Shown here: piece after piece, positions 33,278 through 44,075 of the stretch
How positions within the stretch are numbered: the first letter of the stretch is position 1
Layout of the letters: each line of letters opens with the position of its first letter
NCBI GenBank assembly: GCA_013368315.1
Contig: JAACJM010000023.1
Location: 372,001-436,000 of the forward strand
DNA: 64,000 nucleotides
DNA from: Tetrapyrgos nigripes
Taxonomy: Eukaryota > Basidiomycota > Agaricomycetes > Agaricales > Campanellaceae
Reading direction: 5' to 3'
Translations under genes and position numbers: made by a program
The notes under the pieces: model-generated
Told to the model about the DNA's origin: nothing
The model's input: the letters and a program-made list of their open reading frames with translations, nothing else
Database searches by the model: none

Positions 33278-33491
33278 GATCTTCTCTCGCATAACAGTGG
33301 AGAACTTACAAATACAACGTGAAGGTGTCAAGGAAGTCTAAAAGTGTACTGTGGGAGAAGATCTTGTCATGTTACAAAATCTTGTCACTTAGTAGAGTTT
33401 TGTTCACAGACTAGGCCAGATCAAGAGCCCTCCAACTACGTTAACGAAGGGATTTTCTGCGATTTTAGAACGGCACTGCAAAAACAATGTA

Positions 33492-33611
33492 TTAGTGACG
33501 GTCAAAGTCGGCCGCAGAAATTCCGCAGAATTGATTTCTGCGACTAGCTGCAGAATCATCGCAGAAATCAATTCTGCGGAATTTTCTGCAGCCCACTTTG
33601 ACTGTCGCTAA
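33492..33611. mobile_element. 120-bp palindromic MITE flanked by TA
   Basis: Inverted arms begin TTAGTGACGGTCAAAGT and end ACTTTGACTGTCGCTAA, with internal inverted 'gcagaaatc/gatttctgc' blocks. TA dinucleotides flank it (33490-33491, 33612-33613), suggesting a Tc1/mariner-type target. It lies 150 bases upstream of the start codon of the first P450 and may sit in that promoter. Confidence 0.75.
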
Positions 33612-33761
33612 TAATTAAATGCCGGTAAAGGTCCCAAAAAGATATTTCTATACGGTCAGAAGGTGGATACTTCGCAATTTTCTCGCAGCCATTAAAAATG
33701 GAACTGAACTGGGAATGTTGCGTATAAAGTGCTAGTAGTGTTGTTCATTTCCTTCACAGCC

Positions 33762-36140
33762 ATGAGCATCGACAACCCATCGCTGGTCGCGCTCCTTGCC
33801 CTCTTCCTCGTTCTCTGTCCTTGCTGCTACAGGATCTTGTACCCTCTCCCTCCTGGTCCTTTTAGACTTCCGCTTATCGGAAATCCATGGGTATGCTCAA
33901 TTGGCCTATTTGCATTGTCCTGCTCACTATCGACTCAGGCGATCCCTCTAAGTAACCAGAGTCAAAAGTTCTGGGAATGGAGCCGACGTATGGGTGAGAT
34001 CCATTGCCTTGGATCTTGCGAACAGTGACTAATCAGTAGTACAATCCAAAGGATCTGAAATCGTGTATTTTCAAAATTTCGGGACACCCTTGGTAGTGCT
34101 GAACTCGCAACACTCTGTCGAAGATCTACTGAACAAGCAAAGCCGCTACTCTTCTAACAGGTATTTTTACTTTCCTTCCATACACTAATACATTGGCAAT
34201 ATGCTGCTTCTTTTAGGCCTCCTGTAACCCCTTTCCTTCAAATGTGAGTTCATTTAGCCTTGTCGTCTCCAGTGCTACGTACTTAGTAAGTGCCAATATA
34301 CCAGGATTGGGTATGTTTCTCGGTATTTTCCATCATTCCTTCTTATGTGATCGCATCTTTGTAGTTGGGTTGGCGACGTGGTTTTCGCCAATGGAGAATT
34401 GTTCAAATCCCATCGCACATTGTTCAAGAAACGTGAGCCTTGTCATTTTCTTTCCAAGCCAGGTTTCCGGTTTTCGCCGGAATCTTACTTTCAGAAACAT
34501 GGCAACTCATTTGTCTATGAGATTGATTTGCCACTCGTTCTCTTGTGCTGGTTAGGAAGTGATGCTTTCAGTGCGTCTGCTGATTACCTCTAGATTTTTC
34601 CCCACGCGATAAAAAATTTCCCCAAGGTCACGCAGAGCAAGCTCTTCCAGATCTTCTCAATGGATTTCGCCACTCTCCCAAAGACTGGCAGCGACATATT
34701 CGAATGTAAGTCAGTTAGCATTACTACCATTCAATTTGAGTTTTGATTCCATTATTATGATCAATTTGGCCAGTATGATGGCCCGTGTCATTCATGGCGT
34801 GGCGTACGGGATTACCATTGACTCCACTGGCGACCATTGGGTTGATTCAGCTGAGGCAATGATATCTGTCTTGAATGAAGCCGCTCTTCCCGGTGCATAC
34901 TTCGTCGTGCGTCAGTGTAACAGTTGCCTACTGCAGATGTTGACAGAAGTTTCGTTCTACAGGATTTCTTTCCTTCTCTCAGATACCTCCAGTACCTTTT
35001 CCGTTTCCTGCCATCGTGGTTTCCGCGTCCCTATTTCATTCGCAGAGTCGATGACTGCAACGGTATCAGGTCAAAAACTATTTCGGCAACTTTTGAAGCT
35101 GTACCAAAGGGAGTTGATAGCTTTGTCTCCCGTTGTTTACAAGATGAAAGCTACGGTACCATGACACAGCTCATTATCGACACAGCTGGAACTATGTATG
35201 AAGGTAATCTTCAAATTGTTTCATACATTCGCTGAAATTCTCACGTGGAACCAGGGGGAGCTGATACGACCACTATCGCATTGCGTACCTTTATACTGGC
35301 CATGGCCCTTTTCCCGGAACGGCAAGAAGCGGCACAAGCTGAAATGGATTCCGTGCTTGGCACCAACGATCCAGCATATGGAGAGGAGGACAAATTACCG
35401 TACTTTAAAGCTGTGTTGCGTGAATGCTTTAGGTGTGTCAGACCACATTCACGGATTCTACGAATGAAACATATATATTTCAGGTGGCAAACCGTTGTGC
35501 CCTTATGTCAGTCATTCTTTACTTTTCTCGTCCACCACTTATCTCACAAGCTATTCAGCATTTCCTCATGTTACCAACCAAGATCTTCAGTACAATGGAT
35601 ATAAGATACCTCAGGGCACGGTTATTCTTGCCAACGTCTGGTATGCTACTTTCTCTCACTCTGTAATTTGCTTTCTTTATCGTCTGATTTAGGGGAATCC
35701 TTCGTGATCCGAAGATTTATGGATCAAATGCGGATAATTTTGACCCTGAGCGATGGCTAAAGAGAGATGAGAGAGGTTGGCAGTGGGACAATGATTTGCC
35801 AGATTCGTATAATCTGAGTTTTGGATTTGGCGCACGGTAAGTGAACTTGTTAGGAGTTGATAGATTTGTAACGTCGGAAAACAGAGTATGTCCGGGTAAA
35901 CACATGGCCGAGTCATCTATTTGGCTAGCGGCCGCCTCTATACTTTACCATTTCAAAATCTCCTTGGACCAGCCCAGTCAAGCAATCAAGTATTGTTCCA
36001 ACTTACTGAAGTGAGTAGTTTTTTTTTCTTACATCTGTCTCCTGTTGTTTCTTACCTGTGTTTACAATTACAGCACACCTGGTCAATTTGAGTGCCGTCT
36101 TGTGGTTCGTTCTAAGACGTGCAAGGCATTAGGCAAGTAG
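33762..36140 (+). CDS. cytochrome P450 monooxygenase, 14 exons, 501 residues
   Basis: Exons: 33762-33890, 33939-33993, 34040-34160, 34217-34243, 34365-34432, 34594-34705, 34774-34906, 34963-35203, 35255-35432, 35484-35506, 35559-35640, 35693-35836, 35885-36010, 36074-36140. Every junction has GT..AG and the phases add to 501 codons. Order: N-terminal membrane anchor (VALLALFLVLCPCC), proline hinge LPPGPFRLPLIGNP, oxygen-binding helix GGADTT, ExxR pair ECFR (352-355), DPERW, and haem loop FGFGARVCPGK with Cys440. A membrane-bound ER enzyme using NADPH-P450 reductase is expected; the substrate cannot be told. Length is typical of fungal P450s. The exon of only 23 bases is notable. A MITE lies upstream and a Helentron-like element 221 bases downstream. 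Confidence 0.9.
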
Positions 36141-36360
36141 GTATATCACTACGTAGTGGTATAATAGACAATCCAATTGGGTCATCTGGATATAGGGAGA
36201 GAATATCCGGAGCAGTGAATGAGGGAAGGTTGAGAAGAAAGCACGTCAATAATGAACTGGCGCCAGCGAGGATGGCGAAAGCCGTGGGAACGTTGAAAGG
36301 AAGAGAGAGTGCGTGTATGGAAGAGTAACCCTGTAGTTCAAGAATCATTAATCAAATATG

Positions 36361-36825
36361 TTACGAGGCCTTTAGGCTGAGTTAATTTATGTCATAGTGA
36401 CCTCCCAGATCTTTTCCATGGGTTCAAACTCCCACCCCTGTTCGTTGGCGCTCATTAGGCGCTCATCTGGAATCATGGTCGAGACTCATCAGAGACCCAT
36501 GGCGTTGTTCACGGCTTCCTCGGACCAACGCGAGGCCTTTCTGTCGACAACCACAACGTCATGCAAACGTCATACCAGCTGAAAGCGTGTCGACTCTCTC
36601 GTTTTCACTACCAGTGTCGACAATGTCCACCACCCTATTCCTCCACTCCTCAAGCTTGCATTCGCATCGAGTACAAACCTCGTAATTCTTGTCTTCAAAT
36701 CCTCTTTCGTTGTTTTAGCTCTCCTTCTCTCAGCAGCTGCAGTGTAGTCAATATAAGAGTAAAATTTTGGCTTTATTGAACAGGCCTTGTAGCTTGCCAC
36801 GTGAAGCGATGGCTTTTTACCCCAG
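36361..36825 (+). mobile_element. non-autonomous Helentron-like element, 465 bp, complete
   Basis: The best-preserved small copy. 5' terminus TTACGAGGCCTTTAGGC at 36361; near the 3' end GGCCTTGTAGCTTGCC, hairpin and terminus CCCCAG at 36825, followed by TTAG. Antisense to the element, a coding-like remnant reads ...TMIPDERLMSANEQGWEFEP and ends in TAA 26 bases inside the 5' terminus. It is very similar to 25723-26147. Confidence 0.85.
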
Positions 36826-37012
36826 TTAGATTCAAGCTGAGTGGCCTATGTATGTGTATGTGTAATGTACCATTTCATTCAATCCGCGACGGGGTTGTGA
36901 CCGTGACCTTGTGCTGCGGATATTTTTTCGCAAAATGGGGTTGGTGACCATTTGCAACTTCGTGTGGAATAAGTGGCCAAGACGAAGTGGAAAAGTCCTG
37001 ACACTTTACAGC

Positions 37013-37260
37013 TGTAGGTAATTAGCCGAAAACAAACTCAAAACACCCTATTTTAGGTGCGGTCAGAAAAAATTTTCCCGAGGTTGGACCTCCCCCCCTA
37101 CCCGATGTGCCGGATATTCGGCCCGCCTCCCCCTTGAGGGACACGGCAAAAAAATTCGCGAATTTGGAGGGAAAATTGCCATTTTTAGACCTTTTTGTCA
37201 CTTTTCGCGACCCAGGTTTTGTGACCATGGACAGCCCGAAAATTTTCGCAAATCTTGGGG
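37013..37260. repeat. dispersed repeat also inserted in the second chromovirus
   Basis: The first ~125 bases ('ctgtaggtaattagccgaaa', then 'ccctattttaggtgcggtca', a C-run, 'tgccggatattcggcc') match 58793-58918 with some substitutions. The sequence then continues with further AAAATT/GCGAA words. No terminal repeats identified. Confidence 0.6.
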
Positions 37261-37530
37261 GGCCGTGACTGCGGGTTCGCGAATTGAACGGAAATGTAGG
37301 CTCGGTACCATCCGTTCTGATTCGAACTCCGCGCGGTCGTTCGTCAGAACGGCTGGCGTTTTTGGACGTCGTTTTGGGTGCTTGGGGTCACTTAGAATAA
37401 TTTGTGTGTTTCTGCTGCTTCAAAAAAGCCTCCTGGCACAATTACACCTAATTACACCCACACACACTGTTGAGACAGCTGAAGAAAGGTATCATTTTAT
37501 AGACATACATCATGTAAATGGGGTCTGCTC

Positions 37531-37785
37531 TTAAGAACGCGAAATATCACCATTTGAGCTGGATACAGCCTTCTTTGGTCTAGAAATGGCCCAAAAAGAG
37601 CAAGTAGTCATCAACGAAGGCAAGTACGCAATCAAAACAAGGAGACCATAGAAGAGAAACAGCCAAAGTGATGTCAGAGACAGCAAAAAGTCTGTTACAG
37701 CATCTTTGAAGGGAGTGTTGAGCCAATAAAGTTTGACAGTGGTCTCTGTTTGGCCTCGAAAACAGCTTGCTTGCACTAAGACCAA
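37531..37785 (-). CDS. small hydrophobic ORF, doubtful
   Basis: 84 codons with one strongly hydrophobic segment (DFLLSLTSLWLFLFYGLLVLI, quoted in part: LLSLTSLWLFLFYGLLVL). No homology recognised, no introns evident. It could be a tiny membrane protein or chance. Confidence 0.15.
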   Translation of the reverse strand: MVLVQASCFRGQTETTVKLYWLNTPFKDAVTDFLLSLTSLWLFLFYGLLVLIAYLPSLMTTCSFWAISRPKKAVSSSNGDISRS

Positions 37786-38039
37786 TTACTGTTTTTTTTC
37801 TATCTTATATGTTTACATATTATTATAGATAGAAAAACGAAACATGGGAGTGCAATGGAGACCTTTGAGAATCCCATTTAGAGGGTGTGAAGTGACTGGC
37901 ACTTGGGCATTTGCAGTTGTTGCCCAGGCAGTATCTTCATTTCTAACCATAATCAGAACCTCCTCATCCCTTTTTTCTTGCCTTCAAATTGTCGCATGCC
38001 AGGGTTTATTTTCCATATATTCTCTGCCATATTTGAAGT

Positions 38040-38215
38040 ATTTGAAAGTGAGGAAAGTCAGCGGAAATGAGGTAAATATGTGGAAGTGAAGCAAGTATGC
38101 GGAAATGAAACAAATAAGTATGCGCAAGTGAAGAAAGTTTTTCGAAGTGAGGAAAATATCCAAAAATGACCCACATATCTGAAATGAAGCAAATATGGTG
38201 AAATAAGGCAAATAG
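38040..38215. repeat. degenerate short tandem repeat, unit about 18-20 bp
   Basis: Variants of 'gcggaaatgaggcaaatat' follow each other about nine times with drift ('ggaagtgaagcaagtatg', 'ggtgaaataaggcaaatag'). Open frames inside are repeat-driven. Confidence 0.65.
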
Positions 38216-38522
38216 CTTCAGGTGTGTTATATACGACTGCAGGCCTAGGACGGCTTCAAAGCACAGTGATAACATAGCAATAGATGTATATTGACCTACA
38301 TACCAACTACATACAGGCACACGTACTCTACCGAATGTCGGACCACTCATTGCATAAACTGCAGTACTACTAAATGAAAACCTAATACTTAGTGGCACCT
38401 CTGAATCAGAACTACGATAGCCTCTCGTACTCTAAAAAAGCCAGGAAAAGTGCAGCGGCTCCAAGGACGCTGTCGTACTTGATTGGTTGACCAACGTAGT
38501 ACTATAAAATCAAAAAGGTCGG

Positions 38523-39179
38523 TCACCAGAAGAAAGGCCGCCAACGAGAAGAGAACCACTCACCTCTTACATGGTACGATGCAGTCGAGTTTGAACTACA
38601 CACGGAAACTGTCCCGCTGTAGCTAATAGTACCATTCCCGTTGTCAACAACAAATGTGTTGACAAGCACAGCAGTCACATTCTCACTCAGAATATACCAC
38701 AACCTTGAACCCTTCAAGAGACCATAAACAAATATCGCGCTGCCACTTGACTTGATATAGCTGCCTTCATGACCTGGAGCACTGATTGAGAAGTTGCCAC
38801 CAAGTACCCAATTCAGGGTCAACCATGTCAACAACAGCAAAAGCGAGTTATTAGAATGGACTTTTGAGAGTTTTCCACTTGTCAGAGTCATGCTCAATGG
38901 GCATGATTTGCAATAAATCAACCAGAGTCATCACGTACCACCCGAGACTCCTACCCCATATGTGCGGACTCGCTCCCATCCCAGGATCAGCCCAGAGAGC
39001 AGTCTTGAAGTTGTCCTACCCATGAATGAGTAACCCTGAATTGTTCCTACTGCAATGTTGCCATAATAAATCGAGTTGGAAGAGGACATCATTGATGGTG
39101 GTAGTGCTGAGTGTGGGATCGGTGTCAAATAGAGTGATATAGGCAGTGAGGAAGCAAGATCTGGGAAGAAAAAGGTCAA
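38523..39179 (-). CDS. uncharacterised secreted/membrane-like ORF pair
   Basis: Two adjacent minus-strand frames (39179-38931 and 38921-38523). The second contains a hydrophobic start (NSLLLLLTWLTLNWVLGG), then GGNFSISAPGHEGSYIKSSG, SAIFVYGLLKG and several NxT/S sites. The 'SAIFVYG' strand followed by glycosylation sites vaguely resembles the lectin-like modules of the protein at 30477-31978. A GT site after VRG near 38577 could be an intron donor. No complete gene could be assembled. Confidence 0.3.
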
Positions 39180-39829
39180 ACAAAGTGAAGCGGTCCAGTC
39201 AGTAAACCTAAACTAACGAAAGCCCAATGGAGACACGCCCTCTGACATTTCCTTCCTTTACAGTCAGCTTTGCTGTGGCCAAGTTAATAGTATCCAACCA
39301 GGGCAGTGGCGGGTCATAAATATCCAGAAGAAGTGTGATCAAATTTCTATATCTCACCTAGATGGTGAAAAGGCTAGATTAAGCTATGTCCTCCATTAAA
39401 GAAGAACATTAAACATAAAGTGTTGAGGGAACACAAACACTAGGACAAGAGAAAACAGGAAAAGATGCAAAAGACAGAAAGAAAAAGAAAAGATTAAGAA
39501 AATGCGAGACTCACCTCAAAGAATTCCTTTCTTGAGCTAAACATTCCGTATGGGCAGATTGTATTCCTAGGACCCTATCTCACAGTATACCAATATCCAC
39601 ACCTCCAACCCCATCTCTTTCACCTCCTGTGTATCCTTCCAGAACAGCACTAGATACTTCCACAAGTCCACTGAGAGCGGCCATGCTGACCCGATATTCC
39701 AAGCTTTATCTGCAAAGAAGATAAACAAGATTGAGACGTGCCATACATTGTCATTGCTGAGAGTTGCTACGCACTTTGAGGTTGAGGTCGGTGTCTTGAG
39801 GAGAGTCAGCAAATCGTTGGTGCAAGGAA

Positions 39830-40021
39830 GACTGTGTGGCAGTGCACTCGCATGGGAGAAAAACGTAAGCTACTTAATGAAATCCGCGTCAAGCATAGAT
39901 CACATGAAATTTGACCTAAATATGGTTACACTTTCGCACAGCACAAGGATCCATGTCAGATTTTTTCGAAAATTTTGGGAGGGGTGGCAGCATAGAATAA
40001 CGATTACTATAAATAGTAATC
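39830..40021. repeat. dispersed repeat, uninterrupted copy
   Basis: Matches the two halves of 7757-8540 without the Helentron-like insertion. It ends in the palindrome ATTACTATAAATAGTAAT at about 40004-40021. Confidence 0.65.
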
Positions 40022-40264
40022 ATAATTGCCTAATTAAGTATTTGTACTTCTCATCCTCATGACTTCGCTTCTTTGACCTGCTAGGATGGATGATGTCTGC
40101 TGCTCAAGATTGTGCTGCCTGGAGATTTCAATCAGGTTGCTCAAGGAGGTTGAAGTACATCTCATAGGTACTTTTATGTTGTTGATGTGCATCTGGCATG
40201 GCTCTGATGATGTGTCTGTGGATACCCATAAGGGCTTTGAACTTAGTGCACTCTCCAGATTAAA

Positions 40265-40534
40265 TCATTTGATCTCAGCCATGCATTGGTCAGTGAGCTG
40301 TGTATTGGGAACAGCTGGTTCATTGGGTGATCTGACAGTTGGTCCAGAAAGCTGCACTTGGGTGACATGTGCAGAGACACTGGATGAAGCTGTGGTGCTG
40401 TCAATAAATGACTGAGCTTGGTTAGTGAGGTCTTCAGCATGGGTAATGGCAGTGTCTCCTGAGTTAGGGATATCAGTCTGGTTGTTGGTATTGGCAGTGG
40501 GATCAACTTCAGGAGCAGTGGCAGTCTTGGCCAT
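40265..40534 (-). CDS. uncharacterised ORF, Thr/Ser/Asn-rich
   Basis: ATG 40534 opens 89 codons (AKTATAPEVDPTANTNNQTD...). The composition is that of a polar protein N-terminus, such as a retroelement Gag or a transcription factor. After a TGA at 40267 the frame stays open with LESALSSKPLWVSTDTSSEP. No domain recognised. Confidence 0.25.
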   Translation of the reverse strand: MAKTATAPEVDPTANTNNQTDIPNSGDTAITHAEDLTNQAQSFIDSTTASSSVSAHVTQVQLSGPTVRSPNEPAVPNTQLTDQCMAEIK

Positions 40535-40844
40535 AGGATATGATCAAAGCAATGAATGTATTGATATGTAATGCAAAATGTGCTACTAGTCTGAGAAACT
40601 GTGTGAGGAAAGATGAAGATACTAATTGGAATATAGAACATACCTGAGAGACTCATGAAGAAAGATGAACATATGATGAATAATGATGAGCAGTCTCTTG
40701 AGGTATAAATAATCATGTCAACTGAAACATGTGTAGCAAAGGAAGTAATCAAAGGTACTATGGGAATAAATGCTGATATATTAAGGTAGAGGAAAGGATC
40801 AGAGGTGTATAGGGGAAATTGGAATGAAGAGACAATGACATCTG

Positions 40845-40935
40845 AGCAATGGACAGCCCTGGGGTCCTGTGTGAAAGATATACCCATGGAATAAGATGAG
40901 TTAAAGCAGTAGACAGCCCTGGGGTCCTGCATGAT
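40845..40935. repeat. two-copy tandem repeat
   Basis: 'gacagccctggggtcctg' occurs at 40853 and again about 60 bases later, with similar sequence between ('gatata', 'ggataag'). Confidence 0.7.
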
Positions 40936-41022
40936 GGATATAAGATAGAAGGGGTGAAGAAATTCAAAACGTGACTCACAGCAATGATTGGATTTTTGTA
41001 AATCCCATTTAAAATACAAATA

Positions 41023-42471
41023 AATTGCCTAATTCAGTATTTGTACTACAGTTGGGAGTGATATAGGTTCATTGTCATACTGACCTCCCATCCCACTTTT
41101 GGAAACCCCACCTCATGACCTCATACCTGGCTTTCCAGGTAGTGATTAGCTGTTGGCTGAACTCTCCCAATGAGGAAGTGGTCTAGAATTGTCACAGTTT
41201 TTACAGTCTTCACCCCTATTCATGCATCATGTAGTATCTTACTTATTTTGATCTATTCTCTGTGACATGTGGTTATCAGATGACTGCTTTATAGCTTATC
41301 GCATGGCTAGCTCCATATGGTTTGATCTAGATCATAGTTTAGACTCATTGTCTAGACTCTAGTTAGTCTGACTCATTGATGCACTCAGTATCACATCATA
41401 ATGAGTAGTGTATCACTCATGCACATCAGTAAGTGTCTTTTTACAAAAGAGACATGCTATTGGTCAATTACTGCCTTACTCATCAATGTGCTCATTAGGG
41501 TGTTTTTTGGGTGTTTTTCAACCTCATTTTTCAGTTGATTTTTCAATGAAAAACACATTAAAAAATGATCAAAAAATGCTGGAAGAACAATCTTGCATGA
41601 AACCCTGATTTCCACCTTACAGTATTCACTTATGTACATCCTACTTATTATGCCTCCCTTTGCCAATGACTCCTCCAAGGGGCATACAAGTATACTATTT
41701 GGTGCTGGCACTGTGAACAATGGCATTGCAAAGAAGCTGCGGGTGTGCAGTGGGTGCAGGTGTAGAAAGTTCTGAGGCTTGCGTGCTGCAAGTACCAGCA
41801 ATTGTGGCCATACTAGGAAGGTACAGCTAGTAAGGCATTACTATGACCATGGTATTACATGAAAGCTGACATAAGAAAAAGAGTCGAAAACCAAACTGAA
41901 AAAATGTTTTTTGCAAAAGCAGGGTCAGAGCTGCTTTTGCATACTTGAAAAAACACAAATCTGCAAAATCAAAATATGACCAAACAACACATCAAAAAAC
42001 ACTCAAAAAATGCCCAAAAAACACCACATGAAACACCCTATTATTCCATCATATCACACCATGATGAGTATGTGTCTGTCAGCTAGGTACCAGGGGTCTT
42101 AGGTAGTGTCTGAGGTCTTAGAGCACTTGTTTGTGCTGAAGTGTCTAAGCAAAAAACTGGTCCATAGGCTCTCGATCTTACAACACTAGACTATTTCCCA
42201 TCATCTTCTCCTTTAGTTCTCCATTTTGCAAGGTCCTCTGGGGTCTCCTCTACATAGGAAAATATGTCATTAGGTAGAATCCTTGCCCAAACAGGTCATC
42301 AACAAGATTATTCTTATCAAAAATCCATACTCACCTGTATCTCAAAAGAGTTGGGGGAAAGAGATTTGACTTAGAAGTGGAATGGGAGGTCATTATGACA
42401 TTGAGTGGGATACAATAGTTGAACCTATATCACTCCCAACTGTAGTACAAATACTTAATTAGGCAATTTAT
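41023..42471. mobile_element. DNA-transposon-like element with ~45-bp terminal inverted repeats
   Basis: The left end reads aattgcctaattcagtat..actacagttgggagtgatat and the right end is its reverse complement with one or two differences. Further in, 'gacctcccat' and 'atgggaggtc' are also inverted. The ~1.45-kb interior has no recognisable transposase, so it is probably non-autonomous. A second inverted structure lies inside (about 41488-42043). A direct copy of the outermost ~25 bases also occurs at 40028-40053, so the true left end is not certain. Confidence 0.65.
41488..42043. repeat. nested inverted-repeat element
   Basis: 'tagggtgttttttgggtgttttt' type sequence at the left faces 'aaaaaacacc..gaaacaccctatt' at the right, with A/T-rich homopolymer-laden arms of moderate similarity. 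Non-coding. Confidence 0.5.
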
Positions 42472-42813
42472 ACATATTTACATTTGAGGGGTATCTAGCA
42501 TGAAAGTTTGGTGAAAGCAAAAGAAGAGTGCAGAAATGAGCCCATGTCACATGTCATGCTAGAAGTGTGCATGGGACTCCTGATGGAAGTTCCAGAGGAG
42601 GAGTAAGATTAGCAATATGTGAAAATTGTTTGGCAGACCTGGAATAAAAGTGCAGAGAAATGAGCAAGGGTTAGGAGTTTCTAGGATCAAAATTCAAGAA
42701 AGTGAGTCATAGGCTGAATCAGATTGGCAGACCTGAAAATGGCCTTAAAAAATGTGAAAACTACGAAAATCAGGGGAAAGTTGCAGGAAATAATTTTGTC
42801 TGGGACTCACAAG
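42469..42813. repeat. dispersed repeat, copy B (inverted relative to 3507-3862)
   Basis: Reverse complement of copy A at 3507-3862 over essentially its whole length with few substitutions. It directly abuts the right end of the TIR element at 41023-42471. Confidence 0.75.
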
Positions 42814-42837
42814 CATACCAATGTGATACACATTCAA

Positions 42838-42880
42838 CATGAATACCACCCTCATGCAGAAAAGGGACAAATTTCTGCTC
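42838..42880. repeat. solo end of a MITE family
   Basis: 'gcagaaaagggacaaatttc' followed by 'tgctcaatgg' matches the end of the family seen at 51702-51832 and near 61715-61745 (CGCCGAAAAGGGACAAATTT type). Only one end is present. Confidence 0.45.
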
Positions 42881-43702
42881 AATGGAAAGGTGTACTGAAA
42901 GACATTTATTGTACTAATATATCATGTTTCAGTATGGTACTTGTCTTTCATCACACCTTTCCATCTTTTCAGTGCTGATTGGGGTGAGGGTCCCAGGGTA
43001 TAGGCACAGGCGCTAATATTAAGGCTCCTGATGGCACTTATGCAAAGTAGTAATTGTGAGGCTCTATGGGTTTAAAGAAATGCAGGTCATTGGACCCACT
43101 CACAGTGTCCAATCTCATTGGTCAACAAACACAGTCTTCACAAGCTTAATGACTTAGCCAGAATCTAGTTAAATAACATTATTATTAATGGGGTACACTG
43201 CAGACATAATGTGTTATACACCAGGCACCAACTCCCATTGTATAAAGGAATTACAGGAGATTTATTGCATGCCACTCAAGAGTACAGATTGAAATACTCT
43301 GGTAAGCCGAAAATTCACTGTAAATCTCCAGTAAATCCTTTGTCAGGGCCGGAGATTTATGGGGCTCCCCAATTTACCCCAACTGTTTGCCTTGTTACAT
43401 CAGCAAGGACTCACTGACTTTTTCATGTCACTGGATATGTCTACATAACCAAGCCTAGTGAGTAGCTTTCATGCATGGGTCCAGGGAGAGCAATATGGAA
43501 GCTACACATTTGGACACTTGGGGACTCATCAATACATGGTTGCCCTGATCTATGACAGACAGGAAGGTGAGTACAACACCTTTTTCTTTGTGCCCATGCC
43601 CCCAGGTCCCTTTTCCTGGACCTATCTTTGAATCCTTCTTGCTTTATCTGAGCCAACTCTTATGCTCACAGTTTCACTTCTCTTTCTATGGTCAGACTAC
43701 TG

Positions 43703-44075
43703 TTACAAGGCCTTTTAAAGGCCGAGTTAACTTAGGTCAAGACCCCATGACTTTTTTAATTGAGTTGCAAAATTTACCACAGCTTCAAACTCCCATGCCA
43801 CACAAATTAAGCCGGTCTCTGCCTTTCCTGACAACTGAAATGTCTAGACTCAGTCTGGACTGTGTCCAAGGACCATTGACAACAACAACCACAATGTCAT
43901 GCCATTGTGTCGACTCATCTCGCCTTCACTGCCAGCGTCGTGCTTCATGGGATATATGGTGTGTACACAGCTTTCTCTCTGCAAGTATGGTTTGCCAGTA
44001 TTTGCTACCCTACATCCTCCACTTCTGAAGCTTGACTTCAGCCTCGACGCCCTTGTAATTCTTGCCTCTCCATTG
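43703..44075 (+). mobile_element. Helentron-like element, 5' part
   Basis: 5' terminus TTACAAGGCCTTTTAAAGG at 43703. The interior is homologous to 32920-33277 and to 8040-8428. The family's 3' hairpin does not follow; instead a second 5'-like signature (TAACGAAGCCTTTACAGG) begins at 44076. The nearest plus-oriented 3' end is at 45988-46031, so one or two nested elements could extend to there. Confidence 0.6.

Noticed and set aside
34244..34593. Independent ORFs inside the first P450 (plus-strand frames at 34244-34555 and 34378-34593).
   Set aside because: They overlap an exon and an intron in the gene model; the spliced frame gives continuous P450 sequence instead.
40243..41019. A 258-codon minus-strand frame.
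   Set aside because: It runs through a tandem repeat and antisense to a more plausible frame, and is hydrophobic/Ser-rich without a domain; probably chance.
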